Shown here one piece after another: positions 21,065 through 31,972 of a stretch of 64,000 nucleotides of DNA. This DNA is from Anthopleura xanthogrammica. Its lineage: Eukaryota; Cnidaria; Anthozoa; Actiniaria; Actiniidae. The notes under the pieces are model-generated. The model saw only the letters and a program-made list of their open reading frames with translations, made no database searches and was not told where the DNA came from. Both the position numbers and the translations under genes were made by a program. Position 1 is the stretch's first letter. Each line of letters opens with the position of its first letter. The stretch lies in the NCBI GenBank assembly GCA_964019055.1, contig OZ025216.1, positions 5,633,840 to 5,697,839 of the forward strand. The letters are read 5' to 3'.

Positions 21065-21245
21065 GGTTTGTTGTTGGCTTCAACGACGTGAAGAAAAAGA
21101 CATTACATTTTGCCTAACTGTAGACAACTTAATCAACACAAAAATGTCCCTAGTCCTCGTGCAAAACAATTCTCACGTAATCTCTTCAATCACGAGCCTG
21201 CGCGACTCGGTAGCCACATGGTCTTTTCTTCAAGGCTCACTTATT

Positions 21246-21392
21246 TACGGTGGCCCACAGGGGACAGCTGCAAACAAATAAATGTTGCTGCAAACAAATA
21301 AATGTTGCTGCAAACAAATAAATGTTGCTGCAAATAAAATAAATGTTGCTGTAACTAAAATAAAAGAGAGTTGCTGCAAACAAAAATAAAAA
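21246..21392. repeat. TACGGTGGCCCACAGGG motif followed by a 20-bp tandem array
   Basis: The 17-mer at about 21246-21262 is followed by about six degenerate copies of CTGCAAACAAATAAATGTTG up to 21392. The same 17-mer at 45857-45873 is followed by a different short tandem array. Confidence 0.8.
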
Positions 21393-21600
21393 ATCCATGC
21401 GCGCGCAGTGCTCAGGAGGGACTGGCACTGGTAAACGGCATTCCAAGATGGCGGTTCTCTGGTGCGTGTAATCTGTGGTTGCTGGTATGTTTTATTTCAA
21501 GATGTTGTGTCACTTGTGTGGTACGAAAGAGCTTGCAACCGCCAAATTGGATGATTGGGCGGATATATTAAAAACAAAATACCACTGACAGTACGAAAAC
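21393..21600. other. Non-coding spacer
   Basis: Nothing recognised. It includes an AAGATGGCGG-type segment like those found at cnidarian gene starts. Confidence 0.4.
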
Positions 21601-23174
21601 AAATAAAGTTTGCACATGAATACTTAACAACGATCTTTATTCTGATTCTCTTTGAGTCCCTGTCATCTTCAAGAGTGACAATGCTTAATTCATGAAGATG
21701 AAAAGGGTAAGGGATTCTTTCAAGTCGTTTCATTGCTATAACAAGGTCCTGCGCCAATTTATATTTGATGATACTGGCATTATGTTGAATGCCATATGCT
21801 GCACAAAATTGCCTTAATAAAAATTATTGTGGTTTGGTATAATTCTTAGAAAATATTTCCGTTCCGTATTTCTCGATATAATGCAAAAGGCGACGATGTG
21901 AGGTTGCCTTCCCTCTGGATACATCCGCCTTTATTTCTTGGAATGGTATAGCAGCATTCTTTTCTTCTAACCTCTTCTTCTTTTGCATGACATTCTTTCT
22001 ATATGCTCAGCCTGTTTCTTGATTCTGTGTGGATATGTCAAGAAAACATTAACCAATCTCATTTTATTTTGTACAATCACTAAATTAAGGGAAATCACTA
22101 AACCCATGAAATAGATAATCTTACAAGACAAATATGCTTTATTAGACCCGTATCCCATTGTTTTCTCGTTTGTCTATTTGACTGTTGCATTTTACAAGAA
22201 AATTTTATTTCACGGATTTTGCTAGTGACTTTAATCACAGTATTACATTCTAATATTCTAATTCCAGGTAAATAAAATCAAAATTGTTAGTGCATACAAT
22301 TTTTTATTTACTGGATATTCATCAATATTAATTACTTAACCAAAAAAGTAATTAATTTATTGCAAAAGAGACAACAACTACACAAGAAAAAATACGAACA
22401 CTAAAAATGTACAAAACTTATTATTTAGTACTAAATATTAATACCTGAACAATAGAAAAAAATGAATTAATATAAAATATCAAATTATAGAATGAAATCA
22501 ATTCTCAGATAACATGTTGAAATGCAATATACTAAATATGCTATTGATATGTATAAAAAAAGAGTTAGAAGTATAGTGATGGGGAAGAGGAGGAGGGTAC
22601 ACCCCCTTCTAACATCTCTCTCATAGGACCTGAATATGAATTGATTTATTACCTTGTTTTCATCCTCAGGAAAGCAACACATCCATGATTCTTTCAAAAG
22701 TGGATTCTTCTTATGCTGTTTTCCACTCGGTGGACTTTGAGCATGTTGTTATTTAGATTTTGAACACGGAATTCTTCTAGGTCTTCACAAAAATCAAATG
22801 CTGTATCACTGATGTGTGTCAGCCCTCTATATCTATATTGGTTTTGCTCTGTAAACTTCAATGTTTCAGGACACTTAGATGTTGCCTGAAGTGTAGATAT
22901 GTCATCAATGAGAAATTCCTCAATAAGATTACATTTTGTAAGATTCTTCTCTACATGTTGTTGGGTCTTCTTGCAGTTAGATCCCATATTCCGCCTCATA
23001 ATTTAAATTATTGGAGAATATTTTTCTGAACACCCAGGCTCCAACATATCTTGTCTTGGAAAGCCCTTCACTTGACATCTCTCTAACACATTTTGACTGT
23101 ATTGTTGTTGTTTTCTCATGGACGGTAACTTTTTCCACAAGATTGCTCACAAATTCATGATACACCTTAAACAT
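21600..23174 (-). pseudogene. Uncharacterised cnidarian-type gene with SAP-like C-terminus (broken)
   Basis: Minus strand. Block 1 (23174-22977) reads FVSNLVEKVTVHEKTTTIQS and VREMSSEGLSKTRYVGAWVF. Block 2 (22999-22694) reads KCNLIEEFLIDDISTLQATS, KCPETLKFTEQNQYRYRGLT and HISDTAFDFCEDLEEF. A further exon gives LLKESWMCCFPEDENK before a GTAATA donor. A downstream exon (about 22000-21610) reads PFQEIKADVSRGKATSHRRL, LHYIEKYGTEIFSKNYTKPQ, a TAA, then LLRQFCAAYGI and RLERIPYPFHLHELSIVTLE. The pattern SSExLxKxRYVGG...THISDxAxxF recurs in uncharacterised cnidarian proteins; the end looks SAP-like. A frame change near 22985 and the TAA make this copy defective. Confidence 0.45.
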
Positions 23175-23192
23175 AGACTAATAATAATAATG

Positions 23193-23281
<89 letters not shown>

Positions 23282-23720
23282 GTTTATTTATATAGTGCTC
23301 ATCTCCAAAACATGTCCAAGGCGCTTTACAAAAAATTACATAAGATATTTAAAATATTTACAAAACTTGAAATTTACAAAAAATGGTCTATTTATAAATA
23401 AAAAAGTAATAGTAAATGTAGTATTATTCTGAAGTGAAATATAAAAAGGAATCTAAATGTATTTCTTATTGTTAAAATAAAAAGTAAATAAATATTTTTT
23501 AAGCTTATTTTTAAAACTAACGACAGTAGTAGAGGAGCGTATGTCTAAAGGGAGTCTATTCCACAATCTTGGAGAAGCAAAGGAAAAGGATCTGAAACCA
23601 TAAGTAGTAAGCCTAGCTTTAGGCTTAACAAGGAGTTTGTGAAATTCTTTCCCGATTGATGTTTGGACAGGATCCAACTTATCCGTTTCATATGGCAATT
23701 TCAATTCTCTCAAAAGACCA
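23175..23720 (-). mobile_element. CR1/L2-type LINE 3' end with (AAT)n tail
   Basis: Minus-strand ORF (23713-23453) ends KARLTTYGFRSFSFASPRLW, NRLPLDIRSSTTVVSFKNKL, the conserved LINE C-terminus. The 3' UTR contains TTTGTAAAGCGCCTTGGACA and CACTATATAAATAAACTTT and then runs into an AAT tract (23183-23278). This UTR and tail are the usual end of animal L2/CR1-type LINEs and also of the SINE at 56593. Confidence 0.8.
23183..23278. repeat. (AAT)n microsatellite, about 96 bp
   Basis: A nearly perfect AAT tract that forms the 3' tail of the minus-strand LINE. The poly-Ile open frame over it is spurious. Confidence 0.95.
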
Positions 23721-24277
23721 CTGGATTGTGTTATAAGCTTGTGTAGTAATCTTGTGTCTAATCATCATTGTCTTGCAGTGATTACAATCTCATCTTCCAT
23801 TGAGACTGACTCTTCAAACATAATTTCACAGGCACGAGCCCACATGATTTTAGCAATGATACCTACAATAGTTAAGGAAAACAATTTTTAATGGCTTTTG
23901 ATGTTTCAATTATAAAAGATATAGTTCTGGTCATATGTCAATTTCAATTTCTTATTTGAATTACGTACTAAAAAACGGAAATATGGGTAATAAAAATAAT
24001 TTCAGCAATTCCTTTTTATTGTTTCATATTTTTGCTTTAGCAAATGTTTTTGATATGTGAGTATAGATCATAACATAATAAGACTTTCAAAAAATTCTGA
24101 AATATACAGGGCCATGTAGTTATTATTTTTATTTGTCAGTCAAATGTGGTCTATATGTTGTCTTGTATGTTGACATAAATATCTAAACTTTTATTTCGAC
24201 TTTTATCTCGACTTTCATGATTTTGAGTCATTTCTCACATGACTTGAAAAGTAGTGCGCATGTTCAAGAAGTACAGA
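23721..24277. other. AT-rich sequence, nothing recognised
   Basis: No coding feature is supported. It contains a short possible continuation of the minus-strand gene fragment (an ATCTCATCTTCCATTGAGAC-type stretch), which I cannot assign. Confidence 0.4.
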
Positions 24278-24447
24278 ATGGAGGCAAGAAATGAGCTAAT
24301 TGAACATTATTTTAATCTCGGATACCAACCAAAGGAGATTCTTGCTTGCCTACTACTAATACATGGCCAGAAAGAGTTTTAGGCAATTAAAGCGAATACT
24401 TTCGCAAAGAGGTCTATCCAGACGAGTTAATAGATCCTTTTCAGTCA
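24278..24447 (+). pseudogene. HTH N-terminal exon of integrase-type protein (frameshifted)
   Basis: ATG 24278 gives MEARNELIEHYFNLGYQPKE, ILACLLLIHG, then one frame change and RQLKRILSQRGLSRRVNRS. This is the same helix-turn-helix block as at 46169. It is the N-terminal DNA-binding part of a cnidarian and fish family whose longer members carry an integrase-like catalytic core. No catalytic part is found next to it. Confidence 0.5.
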
Positions 24448-24925
24448 CGTGACCAATGGGGGCATGTTGGGGGTGTGTCCCCTCTGAGAAAAGTTTTAGT
24501 TTTGGGGCCTAAAACATGGTCAGAAGTGCATCTCAATAATAAAAAGAAGAAAATTTAATTATTATTATTAGAGGGCATACTTCCTCTTAAAAAAATGTAA
24601 TGTCCTGGCTTCAAAGGATGACCAGGCATTAACTGATGAATATTATTAAATGTTCAGTCCACATTTTAAGTGAGAGCATGTACATTATTTTTTTCTGGAA
24701 CTTGGCTTTTTCACTTTTTCACCTCAAATGCTTACTTGTTACTTTTGGGGGGATTCCTGCAACCCCCCCACCCCCTTCTTTTTTACATCTTTGGGTAAAT
24801 GATAAGACTTAAGAACAATTTAAATTTGTTTAATAATTTATTAATAAGAAATTCAAGTGGTAGGAAACATCTCCATTTTGCCAGACTGAAGGCATCTCAA
24901 TAAGTGTGGCCGCATTCTAGGAATG
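24448..24925. other. Spacer with poly-C and poly-T runs
   Basis: Nothing recognised. It lies just downstream of the PHD-finger end of the minus-strand gene. Confidence 0.4.
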
Positions 24926-25949
24926 TCAAACGTGACAAGCACTGGATTTTGGCCATGTACTATTTTTTTTTGCTGCAGACGTAGCTTGAGTGACAGTAGG
25001 TGGAGTTGGGGATTTTCTCTTGCTGATTCTAGGCTGTGACTTCATCTTTTGTGTTTTGCAAGAAGGACATATCCATGAGATGCTGTTATTTGGCATGTGT
25101 TTAAGGTTCAGACAATTGAGATGAAAAAATGTTCCATTGTTACATTTAGCACTCTTGCATTCCAAAACCTTGTCTGCATTAGCTTGCATTAAGGCAGGAC
25201 CCTACAGTTTAGGCAGCACCATGTCTTTGGGGTACTTTGTATTCCCAAACATATAAGGTGGAATTCTCCAATGCGGCATTGTTGGTTACAGCACTTCACA
25301 GTGTCCTCTTTGTTATCTGTGTGGCAATAGCACACATTGCCCAGCATTGATGCATTGTCAGGGGGAGGGACACTGCATCTCCTGGTTGACCACCTTCCAA
25401 GTACTTCAGGTAAGACACAGACCCTCCAGAAATTCTCCAGTTTGGGAACAACTGATTCCCAGTTGCCTTATCAGGAAATATTCGCTGCTGCACAAGCATC
25501 ACTTGATCAGAGCCAACAGCACAAACTACAAAGTCACAGAAGGGGAGTTTGGTGGTAAATAGTTGTTGTTGCACCTGGTAATAGTACTGGCGGTCCTTTA
25601 GTAGTGTTAACAGCCCCTGACTGCTTTTCTTTAGACAGGAATTGCTTTTTGTCACATAGCTGTCAGTCACAGTTCTTTAAAAGCAAAGGACATTTAACTT
25701 TCCCACAACCCTTCCCACAGCAGTCACACTCACATAAGAAATCAGGAGTTGCATGAATCCATGGCATATCCTATGAATGACAGAGCCAGACTCAATAACT
25801 CTAAAGTTTGTATGCTTTGTTTTCATAAATTCCACGTAATACCGAATAGCTAGGGGCTCAGAAAACTTATTTAGTTCTGGGTAGCATATGGACTGAATGA
25901 GTGACTGAGAGGGCAGGGCGGGGTTGGTATGACAAGCAGTCTTACTCTT
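24926..25949 (-). pseudogene. SWIM-YqaJ-PHD gene, C-terminal half (YqaJ core end and two PHD fingers)
   Basis: Directly left of the Gypsy LTR the minus strand gives QSLIQSICYPELNKFSEPLA, then [19 protein letters not shown] and [12 protein letters not shown], matching the YqaJ motif (CCGKG...xIKCP). Here the usual Glu of EIKCP is Val. After an in-frame TGA and a frame change it gives YYYQVQQQLFTTKLPFCDFV and QRIFPD, the Q...Q motif of YqaJ nucleases. Next come two PHD-type zinc fingers, [19 protein letters not shown]...FHLIC...WCCLNC, and after a TAA, LECKSAKC...FFHLNC...WICPSC. Together with 29773-30790 it forms one gene split by a Gypsy insertion. Confidence 0.65.
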
Positions 25950-26151
25950 TGTAGTGAGGAATATACACTGTTTGAGCCGAAAAGATAGGCTTTATTCCAA
26001 AAACCTCATGCTTACAACAACATGGCCGTCGTTACAAAAAGAGCTTAACTGCTGACCTTTGCAGGCGCTCACACAGGTAACCCAATATTATAACAATATA
26101 ACAATACAACAATTAAGAGTTCGTTCACCACTGTGAGTAACTGTCAGTACA
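25950..26151 (-). repeat. Gypsy 3' LTR
   Basis: 202-bp LTR with TG...CA ends, adjacent to the polypurine tract and to the left target copy CTCTT. Confidence 0.95.
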
Positions 26152-26162
26152 TTCTCCCCTTC

Positions 26163-29100
26163 CTAAAGATTAAGCCTATCAACGGGGCGATGCTCACGCT
26201 GAGAGCGTCTGAGGGCTATTGGGGACTGTTCACTTTCTCCGGTAGTTCCATGGTCGGCATCCTTGTCAGGAAACTCTGCTGTTGAGCCTGTAGCTTCATG
26301 GTGTAGGGGCTGAGGTGCTTCAGCTGGTAGTGGCGTTGTAGGTTGGACTCCAGCTGGTGGCGGTTTTACAGGTTGGACTTCAGTTGTCGATTGACCTCGA
26401 GGAGCAAGACTTCTCGTAGACACTGTTGTCTCCCGCCCATCAGGGTAGCGAATGTGAGCATAGTGTGGGTTTGCCTGGAGCAGGTTAACCTCATCGACCA
26501 GGGGGTCCATCTTGCTGTTTCGAACATTACGTCTGACGTACACAGGACCAGGCACAGTCAGCCAAGTAGGGATGGAACTGCCTGTTGAGGACCGACGAGA
26601 GAAGCCCAGAAAACGCTCATGAGGCGTCTCATTCGTCGCAGTACACAGTAGAGAACGAACAGTGTAAAACATCAGGGAGGACGTCTTGCCAGTACTCGGT
26701 TGGGAGACCTTTGGACTTCAGACATGCTGTAATAGCCTTCCAGATGGTACCATTGTACTTCTCAACCTGCCCATTGCCCGCAGGGTTGTAACTGGTAGTG
26801 CGGCTCATTGCAACACCTTTGCTAGTCAGGAACTCTCGTAGCTCTCGGCTCATGAATGATGCTCCTCCGTCTGAATGTACATAGGCGGGCATGCCAAAGA
26901 GAGAAAACAACGTGGTAAGACACTTCACAACGGTGGCAGTGGATACATCAGGACACGGAAAGACAAACGGGAAACGGGAATACTCATCGATGACGTTCAA
27001 AAGTACTTGTTGTTGTTCGATGGTAGAGGAACTTTAAAGTCAATGTTTATTCTTTCAAATGGCTGGGTAGCCTTAATGAGATGAGCTTCTTCTGGGCGGT
27101 GGAACTTTGGTTTACACTCACAGCAAACAGGACAGGAGCTTACTGTTTTCTTGACTTCCTCTAATGAAAACGGTAAGTTCTTTGCTCGAACAAAATGCCA
27201 GAGTCTGGTAACTCCTGGATGGCATAGTGAATCGTGAAGCTCGTAGAGGGAGTTGTGTGTAGTCGCGGCACAACTCGCTCGGGACAAGGTGTCTGGGGGA
27301 ATGTTTTCTCTGCCAGGTCGGTAGACTATGTCGAAGCTGTAGCAACTGAGTTCGATCCTCCAGCGCATTATCTTGTCATTCTTGATCTTGCCTCTCTGGC
27401 GTTGGTTAAACATGTACGAAACTGATTGTTGGTCAGTTTTCAGAGTGAAGTGGCGACCTGTTAGGAAATGTCTCCAGTGTCTTATAGACTCTACGATTGC
27501 TTGAGCTTCCTGCTCGACAGCAGAGTGCTTCAGCTCACTTCCTTGTAAGGTGCGTGAGAAGAAGGCTACCGGTCTCCCGTTCTGGTTGAGGGTGGCTGCC
27601 AGCGCTACCTCAGAAGCATCTGTTTCAACTTCAAAGGGTACACTTTCATCTATGGCTGAGACGGCAGCTTCAGCGATGGTCTTCTTCAAGCTTTCGAACG
27701 CTTCTTTGGCTTCATGAGACAACGGAAAAGATTTACAGCTGGTGATGGGTCTTATGCGATCAGAGAAGTTGGGTACCCATTGTGAGTAATAGGAGAAAAG
27801 TCCAAGGCATCTGTTGAGTGACTTTGTATTGTGTGGAAGAGGAAGCTCGTTCAAGGGCCGTAGCCTTTCAGGATCAGGGCAAATGGTGCCGTCTTCGATG
27901 ACATAACCGAGTAAAGGGAGGCGACACGTGGAGAAGACACTCTTGCTATCATTAAACTTAATGTTGGCGTCTTGTGCAGCATCCATGAAGGACTTGAGGT
28001 TAGTGTCATGTTCAGATTGGTCCTTTCCTCAGATGGTAATGTTATCTAGGTAGGGGTATACTCCTTTCAGACTATGGTCTTCGACTAGTCTCATCATTTC
28101 TCTTTGGAAGCATGCTACCCGTTGGTCACACCAAAAGGTAACCGGGTAAACTGATAAAGCCTTCCCTTAGCTTCAAAGGCAGTGTAAGGCTTGTCTTCAT
28201 CTTTCAGCAGTATCTGATGGTAGGCACTTTGAAGGTCAAGGGTGCTGAAAACCCTATACTGAGCGATTTCGTTGATGGTGTCACTGATTCTTGGTAAGGG
28301 AAATGCATCAAGCTGAGTAAATCGGTTGATGGTCTGGGAGTAATCTATGGCTAGACGTTTCTTGTGGTTCTCGTCTTTGGTGACGACTACTTGTGCTCTC
28401 CACGGAGACTGGCTGGGTTCAATGATGCCCTCTTTTAGTAGTCGGTCCACTTCTCCGCTGATGAATGTCAGATCTTCTGCACTGTAGCGTCTGGATTTGA
28501 CAGCAACAGGATGACAATCCGATGTAAGGTTTGCAAACGGTGAGGGCGGGTCAATATTTAGTGTCGTTAGGCCGCAGACAGATAGTGCTGGTTTTGCACC
28601 CCCAAACTCGAACGTGACACTGTCATGTTGAGACTGGAAGTCCAGTCCCAAAATGAGATCAGAGCATAGTTCCAGCATTATTGACAGACGGAAATCCTTG
28701 TAGATGTGTCCTTGGTAGTTAAGGTCGACAGTGCAGAACCCCTCGGTTTTTGTACACGATGCTGATGTGGCCATGGACACCGTTACTAGATGAAGGGTGA
28801 ACGGGTATAGCAGCTGCTTGTACCAGACTGGGGTGAATATAGCTTTCGCTGCTACCACTATCAAAGAGCGCCTTCACATTCCAGCCTGCATTGACTACAA
28901 CAGTTGCAGATGAGCCTTTAAGAGCTTCTGGAGTCCCAACTGAGGCAAGTCTCGGTGGCCAGAGGGCAGCAGAGAATTCATCTGACTTTGGCGGTTTCCC
29001 TCGGCAGCCTTTTGCATAGTGCCCCTTTTTCTGGCATGATCTGCACACAGCATCACGAGCTGGGCACTTGGCACGGGGATGTTTAGCACTTCCACAGAAG

Positions 29101-29546
29101 AAGCATTTGGGATCACTGGTCACCAGTGTCGAAGCTGATGGATTGGAGTCAGATTGGGATGGCTTCTGGGATGTCGTTTCAGGTAGCACAGTTGCAGCAT
29201 TGAATGGCTGAGGAATGGAGTAGCTTTCAGAACTTCGCATCGCGGAATCAAGAGCTCTAGCTTGGTCGAACATTGTTTTTAAATCAAGGGTTTTGTTCTC
29301 CAAAAGCCGTTGACGAATTTGATTTGATTGCAGCCCAGTAATGAATGCATCTCGGATATACTCTTCGCAATATTTAGCAGCAGTAACAGACTGGAAGTTG
29401 GTTAACACTCCAAATTTATCGAGATCCTCACCAGGTAGCACCGAGAGAAAATTCTCGAATGTTCGTTTCCAGTGAATCCAGGCTTTCGATGCTCCAGGGC
29501 CACTTGGATCGGCTGCAAAACGTTCAGGACGTAACACTTTATCCAT
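26163..29546 (-). pseudogene. Gypsy gag-pol (gag, protease, RT, RNase H, integrase), frame-damaged
   Basis: Gag with two zinc knuckles (CFFCGSAKHPRAKC, CRSCQKKGHYAKGC) and the protease active site LFDSGSSESYIHP lie in 29546-28719. RT starts in 28864-28115 (LKEGIIEPSQSPWRAQVVV, FSTLDLQSAYHQI, LPFGVTNG). The RT active site YLDNITI follows in a frame shifted by one missing G in a G-run at about 28117, and a TGA follows it at about 28030. RNase H (TDASEVALAAT, TLKTDQQSVSYMF), the integrase zinc region (HDSLCHPG...CPVCCECK) and the core (DEYSRFPF, DGGASF, NGQVEKYNG) follow, with frame changes at about 26998 (T-run) and 26660. So gag-pol has at least four frame changes and one stop. Confidence 0.9.
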
Positions 29547-29565
29547 TTTCGGTTTTGGAATAAAT

Positions 29566-29767
29566 TGTAGTGAGGAATATACACTGTTTGAGCCGAAAAG
29601 ATAGACTTTATTCCAAAAACCTCATGCTTACAACAACATGGCCGTCGTTACAAAAAGAGCGTAACCGCTGACCTTTGCAGGCGCTCACACAGGTAACCCA
29701 ATATTATAACAATATAACAATACAACAATTAAGAGTTCGTTCACCACTGTGAGTAACTGTCAGTACA
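29566..29767 (-). repeat. Gypsy 5' LTR
   Basis: 202-bp LTR. It is followed by the right target copy CTCTT at 29768-29772 and then by the coding sequence of the interrupted YqaJ gene. Confidence 0.95.
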
Positions 29768-29772
29768 CTCTT

Positions 29773-30790
29773 TGAGGCACCAATCCTGCCAGCTCTGTGT
29801 TTGAAAAAGTGTACTCCCTTTGCTTGAGATCTAGTGTCCTTCTCTACTTGCTCAATTTCTTTTTTAGTTATTTGAATCTTGATCGTCAAACACACGTCAA
29901 GTAACTCTGGGTATGACAAGTCCAAATATTTTGCATTAAAAAGACTTGGAACGGTAGGGATTTTCGGGCTTGACAGTACGTAAGCTTCAGCATATGGTTC
30001 AACAACTCTTAATAGAATGTGCTTTGTCTTGCACTGGTTTAGCTCGGCATAAAAAGAATCCATTTTCGTGTTAGTGGGAGCTGATATCACATCCTTTGCC
30101 TTTGGCTTAGCCAGATACTTTCCGCTAAGATCATCTTCAAATCCATCGGTAGCCTTGTCAATGGAATTCTGATCCAGTTCTGATCTCAACTTCTTTGCTG
30201 ATTTGAAGTTGATATCTCTTACCCTCTCGAGTACTCCACGTCCTTAGCAAAAGGTGGCAAAATCCACTGACATTTGACTTGTGTGCAGGTGAGTTTTCCA
30301 TTTATTTTCGTCCATGATTCCAAATAGTAAAGGAGGCAGGCAACATGCGAACATGATTCGAGCAGTCCTGCTTTACAGCCTTGACAATGGGCGCTGACGA
30401 TAACCCTGGTGTCTTCAGTGATTACCCAAACGGGAATCAGCACATCATTCATTTGCTTGGAATGTCAAACTTTTGCCAACACGACGAACTTGTTGGATAT
30501 GCGATGACTTTGCATGCTCGTCACGAAACCACTGACTAGATAATTGAACGCCTCAAGACTACGGAAATTCTTGAATTGCTCCTTCGTGTAGTAGCTCATT
30601 TCAAGAACCAAATAACAAAATATCTGTGGATTCGACGGAGGAAGACAGTCCGGGTCGAAGTTCTTGCCTTGTATCAACACGGGGTCAATTCCAATGCACT
30701 CGATTTTTTCCAAATTACGCTTTTTTACTGCTGAATCTAACTTCAGAGCGTACTTGGAAGTTGGTAATGAAGGTTTGGAATCCTGGGTAT
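29773..30790 (-). pseudogene. SWIM-YqaJ-PHD gene, N-terminal half (SWIM finger and YqaJ start)
   Basis: The minus strand reads KLDSAVKKRNLEKIECIGID, PVLIQGKNFDPDCLPPSNPQ, YYTKEQFKNFRSLEAFNYLV, GFVTSMQSHRISNKFVVLAK (to 30465). It continues with MNDVLIPVWVITEDTRVIVS, AHCQGCKAGLLESCSHVACL (a SWIM-like C-x2-C...C-x-H finger, about 30219-30452), then FKSAKKLRSELDQNSIDKAT and YPELLDVCLTIKIQITKKEI, AKGVHFFKHRAGRIGASKS. This is the known order SWIM then YqaJ in metazoan YqaJ-family proteins. The coding sequence stops at the Gypsy LTR and resumes at 25949. One frame change is needed near 30460. Function: probably a DNA exonuclease/recombinase-like protein, by family only. Confidence 0.65.
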
Positions 30791-30954
30791 GTTTGCATCC
30801 TTTGTAGTCGCCATAATTCCGCTAGAAATCGATGAAATAGCTGCTGAAGTTATAGTTTTGGAGTGCATTTGCATATGTTTACATACGATTATGAAACCCG
30901 AGAGGTACACCAATATGGCCGCCATGATGCGTGTGACGATGTGTCACATGTTGG

Positions 30955-31113
30955 AATATTCGTCAGGAGAATAGCCTTCTTCCTGTTTGCGTCCTTAATC
31001 CCATTGGCCATGAAGTAGAAGTCTAACTGCTCAGCATACAACTCCCAGTTGCTTCCAACTACATACTTCTGGACTTTCCCCACAGCTTGTATTGGACTTG
31101 CTTCATCCGGCAT
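30955..31113 (-). pseudogene. Gypsy-type gag N-terminal fragment
   Basis: From ATG 31113: MPDEASPIQAVGKVQKYVVG then WELYAEQLDFYFMANGIKDA and KKAILLT. This matches the start of Gypsy gag proteins of the W..Y.E.L..YF.ANGI..A.KK.A.LL type. After about 30955 the match ends and CpG-rich unrelated sequence follows. The DNA upstream (31114-31255), containing CAATTGTCGCG, may be leader or LTR remnant. Confidence 0.45.
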
Positions 31114-31255
31114 TTTTCCTCTTTATTCCTCACTCACAGCTTTAGGTTCCTGGAAGCTTTTCAGTCGATTTTTTTGTTTATAAATCCCGTTTTTCGTCGC
31201 CAATTGTCGCGTCTTAACGACAAAACATTCCTTTATTTCAAGGAGCACAACTCGA

Positions 31256-31440
31256 GCACATACATACATACATACTTTATTAGGCTTTCCAAACAAGGCT
31301 TTTCAAAACCTATTACATTAATAATAATCAATAATGAACTAAAATACAAAATCTAGCTGTTATAAACCATGAAAATCTAATTATAAAATTTGTCTAATAA
31401 TTTTGACTTTACATGTCTTACACATATCCCATAATCTACA
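31256..31440 (-). repeat. LINE 3' UTR remnant with (CATA)n tail
   Basis: On the minus strand, AAGCCTTGTTTGGAAAGCC, then TAATAAAGTATGTATGTATG, resembles the tail of a CR1-type LINE. No coding sequence remains. Confidence 0.4.
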
Positions 31441-31486
31441 TCACGTTACAACTATACACAGGAATCCCAATCCCTTACATCCAGCA

Positions 31487-31803
31487 TTCACCTACATAAG
31501 GAGGCATCTGTATAAGTTCTTGGTGTGCAAGTTCAGTAAGCAATGAACGAATGTTCTGTTCAGTTGGCCTTTTGTAACACTTGCAGCTACAAAGAACATC
31601 CAAAAGATCCTCATCATCATAGGATAATTGCCCTGATAAGCAATTTTTGATAACTTCTCTCTCATCAGCTGTGACATGAAAGGATCAAGAAGGTTTTAAA
31701 TAGATATTGATTCTTCGCCATGCAGACAGGTCACAAGGAAAACAGGGAAAATGCCAACAGGAAAATAACCTATGCACTCTAATCCAAATAGCAGTATGTG
31801 TGC
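31487..31803 (-). pseudogene. HECT-like gene, C-proximal exon (right of the nested insertions)
   Basis: The minus strand gives ILLFGLECIGYFPVGIFPVF, LVTCLHGEESISI, a TAA, NLLDPFMS, then after one frame change DEREVIKNCLSGQLSYDDED and IRSLLTELAHQELIQMPPYV. This continues exactly where the exon at 40438-40860 stops (EWEAI), as in HECT/G2E3-like cnidarian proteins. Two lesions (TAA and frame change) plus the 8.6-kb insertion mean it is dead. Confidence 0.55.
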
Positions 31804-31807
31804 TATA

Positions 31808-31838
31808 CACGCATCAAGAGTTTCCCGCTTCCGATCGC
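31808..31838 (+). repeat. Left TIR of the YqaJ-carrying transposon
   Basis: 31-bp end that is complementary to 40407-40437 with a single A/G mismatch at position 27. Confidence 0.9.
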
Positions 31839-31972
31839 GGCGCAATGCATTACGGGAAGGAAAGTGAGCACCAAATCCGAATGACCGCCATATTGAATAT
31901 GAACTCTTGTCTTGTTTATCTCGTTATATTGCATATAACATATATGAAATCAGAATTGACAGAACTGTTTTG

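Larger units (their letters stand above)
25950..29767 (-). mobile_element. Complete Gypsy LTR retrotransposon (3,818 bp), TSD CTCTT
   Basis: LTRs of 202 bp (25950-26151 and 29566-29767) begin TGTAGTGAGG and end GTCAGTACA and differ at three bases by my count (about 98.5 percent identity). The flanking direct repeat CTCTT is at 25945-25949 and 29768-29772. The polypurine tract AGGAAGGGGAGAA (minus strand) abuts the 3' LTR. The gag ATG is only about 20 nt from the 5' LTR, and I see no conventional tRNA-complementary primer site. It is inserted in the SWIM-YqaJ-PHD gene in the same orientation. Confidence 0.95.

Noticed and set aside
23118..23432. Poly-Ile protein
   Set aside because: Translation of the (AAT)n tail of a LINE.
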